NCBI RefSeq assembly: GCF_038396845.1
Contig: NZ_CP151587.1
Location: 3,384,001 to 3,448,000 of the forward strand
Length of the DNA stretch: 64,000 nt
Source: Gymnodinialimonas sp. 57CJ19
GTDB lineage: Bacteria; Pseudomonadota; Alphaproteobacteria; Rhodobacterales; Rhodobacteraceae
Reading direction: 5' to 3'
Position numbers and translations under genes: made by a program. This document shows, piece by piece, positions 25,614 through 34,745 of the stretch. The notes beneath the pieces were generated by a model. The model ran no database searches. It was not told the origin of the DNA and saw only the letters and a program-made list of their open reading frames with translations. Each line of letters begins with the position of its first letter. Within the stretch, counting starts at the first letter, position 1.

Positions 25614-26534
25614 TTAGTCGGCTGAGTAATCCAAAAGCACGCTTTCAGCCCAACGACCGTCCTCACCCGATACTGTCAGAGCGGCGAGCCCCTGCCCCTC
25701 GGCGGGATTGGTAAGATAGAAGTTGGCCTCACCTTGAATGCCGGCGGTAAAATCATGAAACCAGCCGGTTCCCTGATAGTCCCCATCGCCGCGCTGCGAG
25801 AGCACCACGCTGTGCAAGTGGATGTCGCGACGCTGGGAGGAAAGCGTAGGCCCAAACAGCGGCACGCAGGCGTTCATTTGCAGAGTATTCGGGCCACCTG
25901 TAAACGCCAGAGATCCCAAGGGCGCGGCAGGCGGCTGCGCATAAATTGTCCAAGGCGCTGTCGCAGCATTGGAGATACCAGAAGCTGTCACATAGGGGTT
26001 ATTGCTCGCAGAAAGGCCTGCATTCATTGCCACATTGGGGCAGTTTGCAGGGGCCGGAGTGGCGTTTGTGTTCCCGCTGGTGGTGAACCATCCGCTCCGC
26101 TCCAGGCCGGGCAGGTCAAATTCCTGCGGCCAGTCAATCACCGCATCCAATCCTTCGGGGAAATAGCCGGGCGTGGCACTGGCGCGTGTGCCGTCCCAGT
26201 TGGTACCTTGCTGAAAATCGAAAGCTGTCTGGTCCTCAACCCATGACCCGTCGAAGACGCCAGGCGCGGTCATACGAAACTCTAATGCGCCCCAACGACC
26301 GCTATTTTCATGGACCCATGCGCCCCGTAGCACAGTACCGGTCACATCGGTGTAGCCGATGATCCAGCCCCGATCGACATACTCGCCAAATACAAGGGTG
26401 CCGTCCTGAAGCAGATTGAGATCACTGTATGAGGTATCCCAATTGCCTTGCCACGGCCCGTCGGCCAGTGCCGCCAAGGGTGCTAGTGTAAGGGTTAACG
26501 CAGTGGTGAGCGCTGTCAGCTTGGGAAGGGGCAT
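25614..26534 (-). CDS. secreted protein of unknown function
   Basis: This 306-residue protein has a Sec signal peptide (PKLTALTTALTLTLAPLAALA, cleavage before DGPWQGNW). The mature N-terminal part (residues 25-115) reads as beta strands around GNWDTSYSDLNLLQDGTLVF, GYTDVTGTVLRGAWVHENSG and RMTAPGVFDGSW, a Trp/Gly-rich lipocalin-like pattern seen in many secreted Rhodobacterales proteins. The C-terminal half has two Cys and a second 'GDGDYQGTGWFHDF' motif, so an internal duplication is possible. I cannot assign a function. The ribosome site is weak (TGGA). Confidence 0.65.
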   Translation of the reverse strand: MPLPKLTALTTALTLTLAPLAALADGPWQGNWDTSYSDLNLLQDGTLVFGEYVDRGWIIGYTDVTGTVLRGAWVHENSGRWGALEFRMTAPGVFDGSWVEDQTAFDFQQGTNWDGTRASATPGYFPEGLDAVIDWPQEFDLPGLERSGWFTTSGNTNATPAPANCPNVAMNAGLSASNNPYVTASGISNAATAPWTIYAQPPAAPLGSLAFTGGPNTLQMNACVPLFGPTLSSQRRDIHLHSVVLSQRGDGDYQGTGWFHDFTAGIQGEANFYLTNPAEGQGLAALTVSGEDGRWAESVLLDYSAD

Positions 26535-26648
26535 AAGAAAATCCAGTTAATGTTCAGAATACACCAGATCCTATGCCCACCCTGCCTGTCGAACCACGGG
26601 GGTTTTCCTTAGTGGGAAAAGGCCCGCGAGCGTCCCCGTGCGACGGGA

Positions 26649-26846
26649 TCACATCCGGCCAATGCGCCGAAACATCCGCATCGCACCGCGTGCCTGGCGC
26701 ACAGCGCCGCGCGCTTGGCCTCGTTGTTCGGTGTTCGGCGCGGCGCCATTGCGCCCGCGGGTGGCGTGGTCAATGCCTGCATCGATGCCTTTATTGACAA
26801 CGCGGCCAATGACTTGGCGCAAGATCCTGTTCAAAATCCGGTCCAT
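26649..26846 (-). CDS. small basic protein (65 aa), amphipathic N-terminus
   Basis: This 65-residue protein (MDRILNRILRQVIGRVVNKG, then an Arg/Gly/Ala-rich tail) has a near-perfect AAGGAGGT ribosome site 5 nt upstream of the ATG. Many Rhodobacterales have short proteins of the type 'MD.I.N...RQV.RR.VNKGI..G', which supports a real gene; the function is unknown. The amphipathic helix could bind membrane. It sits 56 bp after scpB and is probably the last gene of the argS-SPOR-nagZ-scpA-scpB transcription unit. A small inverted repeat (TTTTCC/GGAAAA, 26603-26620) lies beyond its stop. Confidence 0.7.
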   Translation of the reverse strand: MDRILNRILRQVIGRVVNKGIDAGIDHATRGRNGAAPNTEQRGQARGAVRQARGAMRMFRRIGRM

Positions 26847-26902
26847 AAGTGACCTCCTTCTTTGCCTGTTCCCCTCACCTTAACGGGCGAGTGCGGCGAA
26901 AG

Positions 26903-27601
26903 TCAGGCGTCATCCTCGAAGATCACCGCGCCGTCATCGGGGGCAGCTTCGGCATCATCGTCGAACATATCACCCGTGTTCTCATCGCGGGTGTCAGCGG
27001 GCTCTTCGGCCTCGGGCGGACGGCTTTCCAGCAGGCCCGCGTCGCGCAGTTCCTTGAGGCCCGGCAGGTCGCGGGCGGATTCCAACCCGAAATGATCAAG
27101 GAAGACTTGTGTCACCACATAGGTGACGGGGCGTCCAGGGGTCATGCGACGGCGGCCAAACTTGATCCAATCAAGCTCGATCAACAGATCGACGGTGCCG
27201 CGGCTGACACTAACGCCGCGAATTTCCTCGATTTCCGCCCGTGTCACAGGCTGGTGATAGGCGATGATCGCCAGTGTCTCGATCCCGGCACGGCTCAGCT
27301 TGCGCTGCTCCACCTGTTCGCGGGCCATCAAGAAACCGAGGTCCGCCGCCGTTCGAAACGCCCAAGCATCGCCGATTTTCGTAACCTGCACCCCCCGCCC
27401 CTCGTATCGGCGACGCAGCAGGTGCAGCGCTTCGGCCGGGTCCGCGCCATGGGGCATGCGCGCCGCCATTTCCGACAGGCTCACGGGCTCGGCCGAGGCA
27501 AACAGAAGCGCTTCGACCATACGTTCCTGCTCGGCCAGGGGAGGCGCGCGAAACAGGCTTTCCTCGGCCTGTGGCTCGGGGCGATCGGGGGAGTCAGTCA
27601 T
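26903..27601 (-). CDS. scpB: segregation and condensation protein B
   Basis: This 232-residue kleisin-binding protein has two winged-helix domains: MVEALLFASAEPVSLSEMAA, then FRTAADLGFLMA, then the hallmark 'SRAGIETLAIIAYHQPVTRAEIEEIRGV' segment and VTQVFLDHFGLESARDLPGL. The acidic tail (residues 200-232, many Asp/Glu) is extended. ScpB dimers bind ScpA and regulate the SMC condensin complex. It is translationally coupled to scpA (overlap 27598-27601). Confidence 0.95.
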   Translation of the reverse strand: MTDSPDRPEPQAEESLFRAPPLAEQERMVEALLFASAEPVSLSEMAARMPHGADPAEALHLLRRRYEGRGVQVTKIGDAWAFRTAADLGFLMAREQVEQRKLSRAGIETLAIIAYHQPVTRAEIEEIRGVSVSRGTVDLLIELDWIKFGRRRMTPGRPVTYVVTQVFLDHFGLESARDLPGLKELRDAGLLESRPPEAEEPADTRDENTGDMFDDDAEAAPDDGAVIFEDDA

Positions 27602-28398
27602 GGGTCTTTCCGGCGCAATTGGATGGGCGAGAAGGTTTCAGATTGGCGGATTTCCACGCGGCCCGCCTTGGCCAGCTCCAGCGCCGCCGCGAAATTTGCC
27701 GCCGCTGCCGAGCGGCGCTTGGCCGGGTCCATGGTCCAACCGTCAGGCAAATAGGACATCAGATCGGACCAATCGCCCATGAAGCCCACCAAACCACGCA
27801 GGCGATCCAGGGCCTCTTCCATGGTTAACACCGCCTCGCGGTCCATGACGAAGGGGCGGAATTCATCCTTGGTGCGGATGCGCGCGTAGGCTTGCATCAG
27901 ATCGAGCAGGCCCGCCGTGTAGGTCACGCGGCGGTGCGTGGTCATCACTTGCGGCGCACCGCGCACGAAGCGATCGCGGCCAAGGCGGTCACGTGCCATC
28001 AGCCGCGCGGCGCAGTCACGCATGGCGGCCAAACGCTCTAGCTGGAACGCCAGATGCGCGGCAAGATCTTCGCCCGAGGGCCCCTCTTCCCCCGGTTCAG
28101 GGGGCAGCAGCAACTTGGACTTCAGAAAAGCGAGCCAAGCCGCCATGACCAGATAATCGGCGGCCAACTCGATCCGAAGCTGACGAGCCTTCTCAATGAA
28201 AACAAGGTATTGCTCGGTCAGCGCCAAAATCGAAATCTTGCGCAAATCCACCTTCTGGGTGCGCGAGAGGGTCAGCAAGAGGTCCAGCGGGCCTTCATAG
28301 CCGTCCACGTCAACGATCAGCGCCTCGGCCTCACGGCGGGCGGCGACGGAATCCCATTCATCGGTGTTGGCCGGTTGCCCCGCGCCGGTGTCAGACAT
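27598..28398 (-). CDS. scpA: segregation and condensation protein A (kleisin)
   Basis: This 266-residue kleisin has an N-terminal SMC-neck-binding region YEGPLDLLLTLSRTQKVDL, then ISILALTEQYLVFIEKARQL and AADYLVMAAWLAFLKSKLLLP, which are canonical for ScpA. The C-terminal winged helix (AANFAAALELAKAGRVEIRQSE) binds the SMC head. It is coupled to scpB downstream, and it overlaps nagZ upstream by 8 bp, a common Rhodobacterales arrangement. Confidence 0.95.
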   Translation of the reverse strand: MSDTGAGQPANTDEWDSVAARREAEALIVDVDGYEGPLDLLLTLSRTQKVDLRKISILALTEQYLVFIEKARQLRIELAADYLVMAAWLAFLKSKLLLPPEPGEEGPSGEDLAAHLAFQLERLAAMRDCAARLMARDRLGRDRFVRGAPQVMTTHRRVTYTAGLLDLMQAYARIRTKDEFRPFVMDREAVLTMEEALDRLRGLVGFMGDWSDLMSYLPDGWTMDPAKRRSAAAANFAAALELAKAGRVEIRQSETFSPIQLRRKDP

Positions 28399-29389
28399 AA
28401 ACCTCTCCGCCCAGAAGGTCGGAAAGTTCCGCCTCTACGGCCTCGATGTCAAGCGGATCGGGCGTTCTGCGGAGGGCTAACGCCGCGTCTGTGCGGGTCT
28501 TCGCCCCGCCGTCGAGCGTGCCCGAAGCCGCGACAACATCGTGCATTTCCGGAAGCTCTCCGTTGCAATGCAGTATCAGATCACAGCCCGCCGCCCGCGC
28601 CCTTGCGGCGCGTTCCCCGATGGGGCCGGGCAAGGCACCCATCGACAGATCGTCGGTCATCAATGCGCCTTGGAACCCGATATCCTCTCGGATCATCGCG
28701 ATGATCTCTGGGTCCATCGTGGCGGGAAGCTGGCTGCCCAAGGCTTCAAATACGATATGGGCGGTCATCCCCAAAGGCAGGGACTTGAGCGCTTGGAACG
28801 CCGCGAAATCAACAGCTTGAAGGGTAGCGCGGTCTTGCGTGACGCGAGGCAGGTCTTTGTGGCTGTCGGTCACCGCCGCACCGTGGCCGGGGATGTGTTT
28901 GACCACCGGCAAGACGCCGCCGGCCAAAAGCCCCTGTGCAACGGCCCGCGCGGCTTGCGCCACCGTATTCACATCGATCCCATAGAGCCTGTTGCGCAGA
29001 AATGGGTGGGTCTCTTCCCGCGCCACATCGGCGGTGGGGGCGCAATTCACGTCGATCCCCACTTCGCGCAGCTCATGGGCGATCAGGCGATAGCGCAGTG
29101 CCATGGCCCGCACGCCGGCCTGTGTCATCTGCTCTAGTGGCGGCTTCCATTCGCGCCAAATCGGGCCTCGCATCCTCTGGACGCGGCCCCCTTCCTGATC
29201 AATCAAAATGGGCGCGTCATAGCCCACCGCATCGCGCAGTTCCGCTGTTAAAGCAGAGACTTGCGCGGCGTCGTTGATGTTGCGCGCGAACAGGATAAAG
29301 CCCCAGGGCCGCGCCTGCGAAAAGAAGGCGCGTTCATCATTGGTCAGGGCCAACCCCTCACACCCGAGGATGGTGGCGGAGTGGGTCAT
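28391..29389 (-). CDS. nagZ: beta-N-acetylhexosaminidase (GH3), peptidoglycan recycling
   Basis: This 332-residue single-domain GH3 enzyme starts at ATG 29389 with the family N-terminus ATILGCEGLALTNDERAFF; a longer upstream frame is non-coding because it overlaps the SPOR gene. Features are LIDQEGGRVQRMRGP, the NagZ motif VVKHIPGHGAAVTDSHKDLP (catalytic His/Asp loop) and the nucleophile region MTDDLSMGAL. NagZ removes GlcNAc from anhydromuropeptides in the cytoplasm. It lies 1 bp after the SPOR gene stop and overlaps scpA. Confidence 0.95.
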   Translation of the reverse strand: MTHSATILGCEGLALTNDERAFFSQARPWGFILFARNINDAAQVSALTAELRDAVGYDAPILIDQEGGRVQRMRGPIWREWKPPLEQMTQAGVRAMALRYRLIAHELREVGIDVNCAPTADVAREETHPFLRNRLYGIDVNTVAQAARAVAQGLLAGGVLPVVKHIPGHGAAVTDSHKDLPRVTQDRATLQAVDFAAFQALKSLPLGMTAHIVFEALGSQLPATMDPEIIAMIREDIGFQGALMTDDLSMGALPGPIGERAARARAAGCDLILHCNGELPEMHDVVAASGTLDGGAKTRTDAALALRRTPDPLDIEAVEAELSDLLGGEVYV

Positions 29390-29390
29390 C

Positions 29391-30413
29391 CTAGCGAACG
29401 GTAACCGGGATACAGGCCGCCCCTTGGGCCACCAGCGCGGCGCAGAAACGGCGCGAAGCGGACAGATCGCCAAAGCCATGGGCGCGGAGCCGGTAGAACG
29501 TTTGGCCACCCGATGTTGCCTCTTCAATCACGCGGGCGCGGCCCAGAAAGAAGTCTGGGAAGTTGCCCGACAGGCGTTGCCACTCGGACCGCGCAAGGGC
29601 GGGCGTGTCGAAGGCGCCAAGCTGCACAAGACGGGTGCCGGCCTCCAGCTCGGCGGTGGCGATCTCGAAGCCTGCGTCGTCTTCTGTCACCCCTTCGGCC
29701 ACGGTATTGGTTGCAGTGACGGCTGCTGCTGCGGGGGCACGGGCCGACAGGCCCGCAGGCCGCGCGACCGGACGCGGAGAGCGGCGCACGCCAGGCACAG
29801 AAACCGGGACGATGTCGGCCACAACTTCGGCAGTGGGTTCATCGAGGGCGGGCGCGTCCATGTCGCTGAGCGGTGTGGCCTCTTGCAGCAGACGCGCGAT
29901 CAGCGTTTCGGTGTCTTCCTCCGGGATCACCTCGGGCAGAACTTCCGCGTCAATATCAGGCAGCGCGGACGAGGCGTTGGCAAATTCTTGCTCCTCAGGA
30001 GTTTCCTCAGGGGTGGTATCAGCCTCGGCCAAATCCTGCGGCGGAGGGGCAAGCAAAAGCTGGTCTGGCACCGGCGCCGCTTCGGCCCCTTCCGCCAAGC
30101 GGTTGACCGCAAGCCCTTGATTTTCGGCAATAGATCCGCCGGGGTTTTCGGGGGCGACCCGCATTGGCCCGTCCAGTGCCCGGATCACCGGCACGTCGGC
30201 CACGTCGCGCACCAACAGCTGGAACGCCCAAACGCCCATGCCGATCACGAGGCCCATGGACACCAACGCCCCGGCCCAGTTCACCAGTTGAATAACCCGC
30301 GATGCGTCCGCCGAAGCGGCAACAGGTGCCGCCAGTTCGTGGCCATATTCATAGCCGCCATCATAGGTATACGCGCCAGAGGAATGTTCCCCGGAATATT
30401 GGATATCTGCCAT
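29391..30413 (-). CDS. SPOR-domain inner-membrane protein
   Basis: This 340-residue protein has a cytoplasmic N-terminus, one membrane span (VNWAGALVSMGLVIGMGVWAF, residues about 44-64), a long acidic Pro/Glu/Ala-rich periplasmic linker (80-250) and a C-terminal SPOR domain (VQLGAFDTPALARSEWQRLS to ...LRAHGFGDLSASRRFCAAL). SPOR domains bind denuded glycan strands at the septum, so a cell-division or cell-wall role is expected. It lies 81 bp after argS and directly before nagZ. Confidence 0.93.
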   Translation of the reverse strand: MADIQYSGEHSSGAYTYDGGYEYGHELAAPVAASADASRVIQLVNWAGALVSMGLVIGMGVWAFQLLVRDVADVPVIRALDGPMRVAPENPGGSIAENQGLAVNRLAEGAEAAPVPDQLLLAPPPQDLAEADTTPEETPEEQEFANASSALPDIDAEVLPEVIPEEDTETLIARLLQEATPLSDMDAPALDEPTAEVVADIVPVSVPGVRRSPRPVARPAGLSARAPAAAAVTATNTVAEGVTEDDAGFEIATAELEAGTRLVQLGAFDTPALARSEWQRLSGNFPDFFLGRARVIEEATSGGQTFYRLRAHGFGDLSASRRFCAALVAQGAACIPVTVR

Positions 30414-30494
30414 GCCCGCCTCATCGCCCGGTCACAGCACGCTGCCCGGGTCATTTTTTGCCTGTGACGTCCGGGTCGGGAGAGGTCTTGCGCC

Positions 30495-32222
30495 TCACAT
30501 CTGATCGACCGGAGTGACCCCCAAGATACCAAGACCGTTGGAAATGACAATCGCCACGGCGGAAATCAGACACAATTTCCCAGATGTTGCCGATGGATCA
30601 GCCTCTTGGAAGAAGCGCAGGTTCTCGTCCGTGTTGCCCTTGTTCCAGAGCCCGTGGAATTCCGATGCCAAATCATACAGATAGAAGGCCACCCGGTGCG
30701 GCTCGTGGCCCTTGGCGGCAATCTCGATCAGGCGCGGGTATTCCGCGATCTTTGCGGCAAGGGCCAATTCGGCAGGATCGTTAATGGCGTTAAGGTTTGC
30801 CACATCCGCCGTCATGCCTGCGTCTTCCGCCTTGCGCAGCACGGATTTGATCCGCGCGTGGGCGTATTGCACGTACCAAACCGGGTTGTCCTTGGATTGT
30901 TCGCGCACCTTGTCCACGTCGAAATCCAGCGGCGCGTCGTTCTTGCGCGTCAGCATGTGGAAGCGCGTCACGTCAGGGCCGACCATCTCGACCACATCGG
31001 CCAAGGTCACGAACGTCCCTGCCCGCTTGGACATTTTCAGTTCTTCATCGCCCCGGCGTAGTTTCACCAATTGCGTCAGCTTCACATCCAACGGAACCGC
31101 GCCGCCGGACAGCGCCGAAACAGCTGCCTTCATCCGCTTCACGTAGCCGCCATGATCGGCACCGAAAACGTCGATCAACTCATCGAAGCCTCTGGAAACC
31201 TTATCAAAATGATAGGCGATGTCGGGGGCGAAGTAGGTCCAGGACCCGTCGGATTTCATTACCGGACGATCCACATCGTCGCCGTGCTCGGTAGATTTGA
31301 ACAGGGTCTGTTCGCGGGGTTCCCAATCGTCGGGCTTCTTGCCTTTTGGCGGCTCCAAGTAGCCTTCATAGATCAGGCCCTTGCCGCGCAGATCGTCGAT
31401 CGCCGCCTCAATCCGGCCCGTCCCGTAAAGCGATTTTTCCGAATAGAACACGTCCATCTCAACGCCGAGCATCGCCAGATCCTTACGGATCAGGTCCATC
31501 ATCTTCTCGGTCGCGAACTCACGGATCTCAGCCAGCCAATAGTGTTCGCCCTTATCGACAAACGCGTCGCCAACCTTCTCCTTCAGCGCTTGGCCGACCT
31601 CGATCAGGTAATCGCCGGGATAGGTGCCATCCTCAAATGCGACCTCTTGGCCGTGGGCCTCCAGGTACCGCAGGTAAACGGACCGCGCGAGCACATCGAC
31701 CTGCGCGCCGCCGTCGTTGATGTAATATTCTCGCGTCACATCATAGCCCGCGACGTCCAGAAGCGAGGCCAAAGCATCGCCAAATACCGCGCCCCGCGTG
31801 TGGCCGACATGCAACGGGCCAGTGGGATTTGCGCTGACATATTCGACGTTAACGCGCCGCCCCTGCCCCATTGATGATCGTCCAAAAGCCGCGCCGGTTT
31901 CCAGCACTTGCCCAATGACACCGCGCCAAACGTCGCCCGACAGCCGCAGGTTCAAAAAGCCCGGTCCCGCAACTTCAACGCTATCCAGACGCGCATCGGC
32001 GGTAAGCCGCGTGGCCAGCGCCTCGGCCACATCGCGAGGTTTCATGCCCGCGGGCTTGGCCAACACCATCGCGGCGTTGGTTGCCATATCCCCGTGGGAC
32101 GCATCGCGCGGCGGCTCCACCGTGACGGCGCGAGTCTCCAACCCTTCGGGAAGGATGCCATCGGCAACAAGCCCGCCAACGGCGGCCAAAACGGTTTCGC
32201 GGATCTCGGCGAAGAGGGTCAT
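30495..32222 (-). CDS. argS: arginyl-tRNA synthetase
   Basis: This 575-residue class I synthetase has an N-terminal Add1 domain (residues 1-90), [20 protein letters not shown] with the HIGH-type [17 protein letters not shown] as the KMSKS-type loop, and a C-terminal DALR anticodon-binding domain ([20 protein letters not shown] to the end). It charges tRNA-Arg. It heads the argS-SPOR-nagZ-scpA-scpB block and lies 74 bp downstream of the small secreted gene at 32297. Confidence 0.97.
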   Translation of the reverse strand: MTLFAEIRETVLAAVGGLVADGILPEGLETRAVTVEPPRDASHGDMATNAAMVLAKPAGMKPRDVAEALATRLTADARLDSVEVAGPGFLNLRLSGDVWRGVIGQVLETGAAFGRSSMGQGRRVNVEYVSANPTGPLHVGHTRGAVFGDALASLLDVAGYDVTREYYINDGGAQVDVLARSVYLRYLEAHGQEVAFEDGTYPGDYLIEVGQALKEKVGDAFVDKGEHYWLAEIREFATEKMMDLIRKDLAMLGVEMDVFYSEKSLYGTGRIEAAIDDLRGKGLIYEGYLEPPKGKKPDDWEPREQTLFKSTEHGDDVDRPVMKSDGSWTYFAPDIAYHFDKVSRGFDELIDVFGADHGGYVKRMKAAVSALSGGAVPLDVKLTQLVKLRRGDEELKMSKRAGTFVTLADVVEMVGPDVTRFHMLTRKNDAPLDFDVDKVREQSKDNPVWYVQYAHARIKSVLRKAEDAGMTADVANLNAINDPAELALAAKIAEYPRLIEIAAKGHEPHRVAFYLYDLASEFHGLWNKGNTDENLRFFQEADPSATSGKLCLISAVAIVISNGLGILGVTPVDQM

Positions 32223-32296
32223 GAGCGGTGTCCTTTTAAGATCACCGGGGGTGTATCATGGCCTTCGCCAAGGTCAATGCAGACAGGGGTGCGGCG

Positions 32297-32644
32297 TTAC
32301 GGCGTGCAACGGTTGTAGTCGGTCACGATGCCGTCGTTAATCATCCGCATCACGGTGTCGTTCTGCAAGGGGATCAGCAGCATGTTCGCCGTCCATTCCA
32401 ACCCCTCGCCCGCGCAATTTCCGATGTAGGAAAAACCCTCGGTGCCTTGGATCGGCACCGGATTGGACAGGGTGCAGGTGCTTTCCCAGAAGGAAAGGAC
32501 ATTGTTTTCAAGGCGCACGATGGTGTCGACCGGGTGCGTCGTACAAGCGCCGATCTGGAAGCGTCCGTTGGTGACCTGCGCCGTGGCGGCCTGTGCCGCC
32601 AACGCCGTGACCAGAACGGCCGTGCCGAGTTTTGAAAGTTTCAT
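32297..32644 (-). CDS. small secreted cysteine-containing protein A
   Basis: This 115-residue protein has a signal peptide (LGTAVLVTALAAQAATA, cleaved before QVTNG). The mature part has four Cys, with CTLSNPVPIQGTEGFSYIGN-C and a terminal ...YNRCTP. Its C-terminal two thirds align with the neighbouring gene at 32688 (xLSNPxxxxxxExFxYxGxC, ending in RC-x-P), so the two are tandem paralogues. The function is unknown; paired Cys suggest disulfides in the periplasm or medium. Confidence 0.7.
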   Translation of the reverse strand: MKLSKLGTAVLVTALAAQAATAQVTNGRFQIGACTTHPVDTIVRLENNVLSFWESTCTLSNPVPIQGTEGFSYIGNCAGEGLEWTANMLLIPLQNDTVMRMINDGIVTDYNRCTP

Positions 32645-32687
32645 GATAAAATCCGAGCGTTATGAAAGGGACGCGCGGCGCGGGAAA

Positions 32688-33053
32688 TCAAGGCTCACAC
32701 CGCACATAGGTATGGGCGGTATTGTTCAACACCACGATCAGCCCATCAATGGAGGCATCCCCTACTAGCAATCGCGCGTCAAAATTGACGCCTTCTGCCG
32801 TGCAGGCGCCGTCATACAGAAAGGTTTCATCCATGTCGCGCACGTTGATCGGGTTCGACAGATCGCAACATTGCTCAGTCAGGCATAGGGTCGGAAATGA
32901 CAGCGACGCGGTGCGTTCCCCGCCGGGATCAAACCCCTCCGCAGGGCAGGTGAAACCTTGATAAAAAAGACCATCTTGCGGAAATGAATGGGCGGCGATT
33001 GTGGACGACAACAGGGCCGCCGCAGGCAGGGTAAGGCGCAGAAATGAAAGCAT
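32688..33053 (-). CDS. small secreted cysteine-containing protein B
   Basis: This 121-residue paralogue of the protein at 32297 has a signal peptide (FLRLTLPAAALLSSTIAAHS) and six Cys in the mature part (FTCPAEG, LCLTEQCCDLSNP, GACTAEG, YVRCEP). The extra adjacent Cys pair (CC) is absent from its neighbour. It sits 2 bp after the dGTPase gene stop, so both small genes are probably read from the dgt promoter. No known domain is recognised. Confidence 0.7.
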   Translation of the reverse strand: MLSFLRLTLPAAALLSSTIAAHSFPQDGLFYQGFTCPAEGFDPGGERTASLSFPTLCLTEQCCDLSNPINVRDMDETFLYDGACTAEGVNFDARLLVGDASIDGLIVVLNNTAHTYVRCEP

Positions 33054-33055
33054 GA

Positions 33056-34246
33056 TCAGGCTCCGAAATTGAGCGAGTGGGGCCCTTTCACTGTGCCGCC
33101 TTCCACGCCACCGATCAACCTCTGGTGGCTTTGCAGGGCAAATCTATCGGTCATCCCCGAGATGTAATCGGACACGATCCGCGCCAAAGCGGTGGCATCG
33201 CCCGAGACATCTTCCACGTCCTTGCGCCACTGCTTGGGCAATTCGCCGGGGTTTTGCAGGAAGAAGGGGAACAATTCCTCCACCACCTGGGTCACGTCCC
33301 GACGCATCACCACGACCGAGGGCGCACGATACATGCGGGTGAACAGGAACTTGCGAATGACTTGCAGGTCTTCAAACAGGCTTTGGGAAAACCGGATGAT
33401 TGGCCGTCCCGCCATGCGGATATCCATCGGGCTCTGGGGGGCAACCTCGGCCAAAACGGCGCGGGCGTGGTCCAAGACATCCTCCACCAAAACGCCAAAA
33501 AACCGCCGCAGCGCCTCATGCCGTCGGCGGTAATAGTTCAGGCCGGGGTAGCGCCTGTCCACCTCTGCAAAACACGCGTCCAGGATCGGCAACTCGGCCA
33601 ATTCATCGGTCGAAAACAGCTCCGCCCGCAGACCGTCGTGCAGATCGTGATGGTTGTATGCAATGTCATCGGCCAGCGCCGCAACCTGCGCCTCGGCCGA
33701 GGCATGGGTAGAGAGTTCCAGATCAATCCCGGTGCAACTGGCCGCCAAAGCCCAAGGCAGCGGGGCGGGCACTGGACCGTTGTGTTTGGCAATTCCTTCC
33801 AGCGTTTCCCACGTCAGGTTGAGCCCATCAAACTCGGCGTAGTGACGCTCCAGATGAGTGACGATCCGCAGCGCCTGCGCGTTGTGGTCGTAGCCGCCGA
33901 AGGGTGCCATCAGCGCTTGCAGCGCATCCTCGCCCGTATGACCAAACGGCGGATGGCCCAGATCATGGGCCAAGGCAACGGTTTCTGTCAGGTCTTCGTC
34001 CAGCCCCAACGACCGCGCCATGGTGCGGGCAACCTGCGCCACCTCCAACGAGTGGGTCAGGCGGGTGCGGAAATAATCGCCCTCATGCTCCACAAACACT
34101 TGCGTTTTATGCTTCAGGCGGCGGAAGGCGCTGGAATGAATGATCCTGTCCCGGTCGCGCTGGAACGGCGACCGGTGGGCGCTTTCTTCTTCCGCCACGA
34201 TGCGTCCGCGCGTGGCTGTGGGGTCGCATGAATAGACTGCACGCAT
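33056..34246 (-). CDS. dgt: deoxyguanosinetriphosphate triphosphohydrolase-like protein (HD domain)
   Basis: This 396-residue HD-superfamily enzyme starts at ATG 34246 with GGAGG 10 nt upstream; a TTG 15 bp earlier gives a longer frame but would place the ribosome site inside the gene. Metal/catalytic residues are His65 (TRLTHSLEVAQVAR), the His94-Asp95 pair (LAHDLGHPPFGHTGEDAL) and Asp in ADDIAYNHHDLHDGL. Family members split dNTPs into nucleoside and triphosphate. It is divergent from the A-type Fe-S carrier gene (88-bp shared promoter region) and cotranscribed with two small secreted genes. Confidence 0.93.
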   Translation of the reverse strand: MRAVYSCDPTATRGRIVAEEESAHRSPFQRDRDRIIHSSAFRRLKHKTQVFVEHEGDYFRTRLTHSLEVAQVARTMARSLGLDEDLTETVALAHDLGHPPFGHTGEDALQALMAPFGGYDHNAQALRIVTHLERHYAEFDGLNLTWETLEGIAKHNGPVPAPLPWALAASCTGIDLELSTHASAEAQVAALADDIAYNHHDLHDGLRAELFSTDELAELPILDACFAEVDRRYPGLNYYRRRHEALRRFFGVLVEDVLDHARAVLAEVAPQSPMDIRMAGRPIIRFSQSLFEDLQVIRKFLFTRMYRAPSVVVMRRDVTQVVEELFPFFLQNPGELPKQWRKDVEDVSGDATALARIVSDYISGMTDRFALQSHQRLIGGVEGGTVKGPHSLNFGA

Positions 34247-34334
34247 AAATTCTGCCTCCAAAGAGGCGATCTTGTCCCGCGCCCCTGCTGCCCATATATT
34301 GTACCCACACGCGATTTACGACAGGTGAACGCCC

Positions 34335-34664
34335 ATGCTTTCCATTCCGCCCAAAGTCACGGACCGCGCCTTCGCGCGCTTGGCCGAGATCAACGAGTCC
34401 GCCGACACGCCACAAGCTCTCCGCGTGGCCGTCGAGGGCGGCGGCTGTTCAGGGTTTCAGTATGAAATCAAGCTCGATGCGCCGGGATCAGATGATTTGG
34501 TGCTGGAAGGCCAAGGCCAGAAAGTGGTTGTAGATACCGTGTCCCTGCCCTTCTTGGCCGATGCGATTATCGACTTCTCGGAAGAGCTGATTGGCGCGCG
34601 GTTCACGATTGAGAACCCCAATGCGTCTTCGTCTTGCGGCTGCGGCACTTCGTTCTCGATGTAA
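34335..34664 (+). CDS. erpA: A-type iron-sulfur cluster carrier (IscA/ErpA-like)
   Basis: This 109-residue protein has the complete Cys triad: Cys38 (GGGCSGFQYEI), Cys101 and Cys103 (SSSCGCGTSF). The central segment LPFLADAIIDFSEELIGARF is typical. A-type carriers pass Fe-S clusters to apo-enzymes. The N-terminus 'PPKVTDRAFARLAEI' is the ErpA/HesB form used in Rhodobacterales beside dgt-argS, so I use erpA tentatively. It is the only gene of its short unit; the acyl-CoA dehydrogenase begins 81 bp downstream. Confidence 0.92.
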   Translation: MLSIPPKVTDRAFARLAEINESADTPQALRVAVEGGGCSGFQYEIKLDAPGSDDLVLEGQGQKVVVDTVSLPFLADAIIDFSEELIGARFTIENPNASSSCGCGTSFSM

Positions 34665-34745
34665 CGTGACTTGGCATAACCTAGCATTCCCGCTGGATAT
34701 TTCACGTCTGCCTGTTACCCTCCCCTCAGCCACGGGAGGGGTACG

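Noticed and set aside
30431..30468. GTCACAG/CTGTGAC inverted repeat between argS and the SPOR gene
   Set aside because: A 24-nt loop and no T-run; could be chance and no regulator context supports it.
33077..34231. Long open frame (384 codons) antisense to dgt
   Set aside because: Mirror-frame artefact of GC-rich codon usage; the HD-domain gene on the minus strand explains the DNA.
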